Virus record (IMG/VR): IMGVR_UViG_3300032092_000111
Location: 1 to 37,192 of that record
Origin: a virus
Strand: one strand, 5' to 3'
Length of the DNA stretch: 37,192 nt
The notes under the pieces are model-generated. The model was not told the origin of the DNA and did no database searches. It saw nothing but the letters and a program-made list of their open reading frames with translations. Positions 35,726-37,192 of this stretch are shown piece after piece. A program made the translations under genes and the position numbers. Position 1 is the stretch's first letter, and every line of letters starts with the position of its first letter.

Positions 35726-37149
35726 CGAGTACCCTGCTGCACGACTTCTACCTCAGTTCCAACCAATGTTTTCCAGTTAGTACCAGTAGCAGTCACTTTA
35801 ATACGGTGATATTCCCCATTAGACCGCAAAGAACACCTATTCTCAGCATCAGCAGCTACCGAATCACCAAAAAGTACCTGATCTGACAACAAATCCCGAC
35901 TAGCTACCGCTACAGACGCACTTCCACCGTCCACAATCGGCTTTGCTAGCAAAACTGTAGACCTACCAACGTCAATATCACCAGAAACTACACTAGCAGT
36001 CTTTTTAGAGTTACCAAACGTGATAATCCGCTGACCACTTACCCCTGCAAAGATCAAAATACCACCTGCCCATTGAGGATCGTCTAGCGAAACCACCAAA
36101 GCATCCAGATTTGCTGAGTAATTATCAAGATTCTCCAGCGTAACAGTCGCAGTCATCAGCGTATTGATAGCAGCAGCCGTAGTCTGGACGTAAGACCACT
36201 TCTGCAAGGGTATCGAATATACCAATAACTCAAATCCACCCGACTGTAGCGGATAACACCAGATAACTAGCTTCTTAATTGGTTCCACAGCAGAAGAAAT
36301 CGCATACCTCATGTTGCTTCTCTGCACTCTATCAAAGAACCAACGGTTTACCTTCTCCTCGCCAATGTTAGTCATCGACTCGCCATTGGTCATGTAGAAC
36401 CCATCATCCGCTAGGAAGTAGGTTAGACCACCAAACTGCGCTACAGAACCCGGAGCTATACACCCCAACGTCCTAGAAATGGCATCAAACTGGAAAAAGA
36501 ACGGGCTACCAGCATAGGTCATCCGGTAAATCGCTCTCTCTAGGAAGATTAGACCGAATTCACCACCCGCTAGACCCGTAATATCCCCACCGTCAGGGAT
36601 TACCTGAAAGTCAGATTGGCTAGCAGCACCCGGAGTCCAGTCAGTCTCATCGTTAATGTCCGACCAGTAGACCGTACTCTCGTTTCCACCAGCAACATTA
36701 GCCGCTACAACGAAGTCTTTGACTACCGTTACATACTTAGCCTGTGGAGCAGCAGCCGCTAAGTCACCGAAATAGGTGCTAACCCCTAACTCATAAGCCT
36801 GTAACTTGTCTGCTCCGTTAGCAGCAATCATCTTGTTACCGTACTGAGTTACATCCCAATACTCAATGGCTGCATAACCCGTAGTCGTTAGCGGATCAAG
36901 TGACGTATCACCCGCATCAAACTTGTACAGGTTAGAAGCACTAGCCGCAAATACCGTAATTACGCTACCAAACCGACCAGCGAAACTCGTTAGCAACTCA
37001 GCACCAGCGGTATTCGAGTAATTAGCCTCACCCTGAAATGGCGCATAACCGTTACTCACCGGATAACAGTTCACCGCATCCGTTACAGCCCCTGAAACTC
37101 CGGGCTGATCTGGCAACCACTCGCCAAACATAATCTTTGATTTAGCCAT
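35722..37149 (-). CDS. Tail hub / packaged DNA stabilisation protein (P22 gp10-like)
   Basis: 475 residues, full copy of the gene whose start is also at 1-221. The sequence is beta-rich with repeated GxxYxF-type blades: GAVTDAVNCYPVSNGYAPF, TVYWSDINDETDWTPG and LGCIAPGSVAQFGGLTYFLADDGFYMTNG, a beta-propeller style shared by the P22 gp10 tail hub family. It would close the neck and retain DNA after packaging. The ATG shares a base with the stop of the repetitive virion gene across the circular junction. Confidence 0.72.
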   Translation of the reverse strand: MAKSKIMFGEWLPDQPGVSGAVTDAVNCYPVSNGYAPFQGEANYSNTAGAELLTSFAGRFGSVITVFAASASNLYKFDAGDTSLDPLTTTGYAAIEYWDVTQYGNKMIAANGADKLQAYELGVSTYFGDLAAAAPQAKYVTVVKDFVVAANVAGGNESTVYWSDINDETDWTPGAASQSDFQVIPDGGDITGLAGGEFGLIFLERAIYRMTYAGSPFFFQFDAISRTLGCIAPGSVAQFGGLTYFLADDGFYMTNGESMTNIGEEKVNRWFFDRVQRSNMRYAISSAVEPIKKLVIWCYPLQSGGFELLVYSIPLQKWSYVQTTAAAINTLMTATVTLENLDNYSANLDALVVSLDDPQWAGGILIFAGVSGQRIITFGNSKKTASVVSGDIDVGRSTVLLAKPIVDGGSASVAVASRDLLSDQVLFGDSVAADAENRCSLRSNGEYHRIKVTATGTNWKTLVGTEVEVVQQGTR

Positions 37150-37192
37150 TATTGTCTCGTCCAGCTATTCGTTGATCCTGATACCTGAGTCC
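36929..37192. repeat. Direct terminal overlap, right copy
   Basis: Matches bases 1-264 without gaps and with eight substitutions (positions 37055, 37057, 37075, 37105, 37114, 37123, 37181, 37182). The first 126 bases agree exactly. It shows that the molecule is circular or circularly permuted; the unit is 36,928 bp. Confidence 0.9.
37149..37192 (-). CDS. C-terminal end of the repetitive virion protein (second copy)
   Basis: The last 13 codons and stop of the gene complete at 221-1471, cut by the window edge. It ends in TQVSGSTNSWTRQ, where the complete copy has TQVAGSTNSWTRQ, so the tip repeat differs by Ala to Ser. Two adjacent base changes, plus none in the rest, separate the copies. Confidence 0.85.
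   Translation of the reverse strand, partial: TQVSGSTNSWTRQ

Noticed and set aside
1-37192. Integrase, reverse transcriptase/diversity-generating repeats, CRISPR array, RNA polymerase
   Set aside because: Read through all frames with no tyrosine or serine recombinase motif, no RT motif with template repeat, no regularly spaced direct repeats with unique spacers, and no polymerase-sized gene.

Overview
This window reads as one essentially complete, circularly permuted genome unit of a tailed phage with podovirus-type architecture. Bases 1-264 are repeated at 36929-37192, which implies a unit of 36,928 bp. There are head, portal, packaging, P22-like tail-hub and DNA-ejection genes, but no tape measure, sheath or major tail tube gene. 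The Rz/Rz1 spanin pair and lipoprotein signals point to a Gram-negative host. The closest feel is that of uncultured freshwater phages of betaproteobacteria, but that is inference. I see no integrase, RNA polymerase, DNA polymerase, CRISPR array or tRNA gene.

Layout. Two opposing gene blocks diverge from a control region at about 19782-20301 and converge at a shared hairpin at 23637-23657. The rightward block (20302-23654) is a short, probably early operon. It holds small unknown genes, an ERF-type single-strand annealing protein, an SSB-like protein with an acidic tail, a 260-bp non-coding stretch predicted to be a multi-hairpin RNA, a Cro-sized HTH protein, a MazG-like pyrophosphohydrolase and tandem small paralogues.

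The leftward block runs 19781 -> 1 and, across the circle, 37192 -> 23640. In order it carries: replication genes (replication-protein-O-like, CHC2 zinc finger, PD-(D/E)XK nuclease, RecA/DnaB-like helicase); nuclease and zinc-ribbon genes; a cluster of tiny basic proteins; a methyltransferase and a glycosyltransferase; a 698-residue polyvalent protein; small terminase, a 31-residue zinc micro-protein, a cupin and large terminase; portal, scaffold, major capsid and head-completion genes; a highly repetitive virion protein and other fibre-like proteins; P22 gp10-like tail hub, C1q/TNF-like jelly-roll protein and four ejection-type proteins; tail fibre paralogues; and a lysis cassette with GH19 endolysin, several small membrane proteins, a lipoprotein and Rz with nested Rz1. 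Most neighbours overlap by ATGA, GTGA or TAATG, so translation is strongly coupled.

The most interesting items are: (i) a leftward leader RNA (19797-19906) that folds into a long terminator-like structure with two mutually exclusive inner pairings; (ii) the multi-branched RNA candidate at 22036-22255; (iii) a repeated motif close to TTCTCNATAGAA found only in two control regions; (iv) an Rz1 lipoprotein gene nested in Rz; (v) a 16 x 20-residue plus 5.5 x 10-residue repeat virion protein; (vi) a polyvalent protein with an H-x4-H...E arrangement; and (vii) contig ends that differ by eight mainly synonymous substitutions, which indicates population variation.
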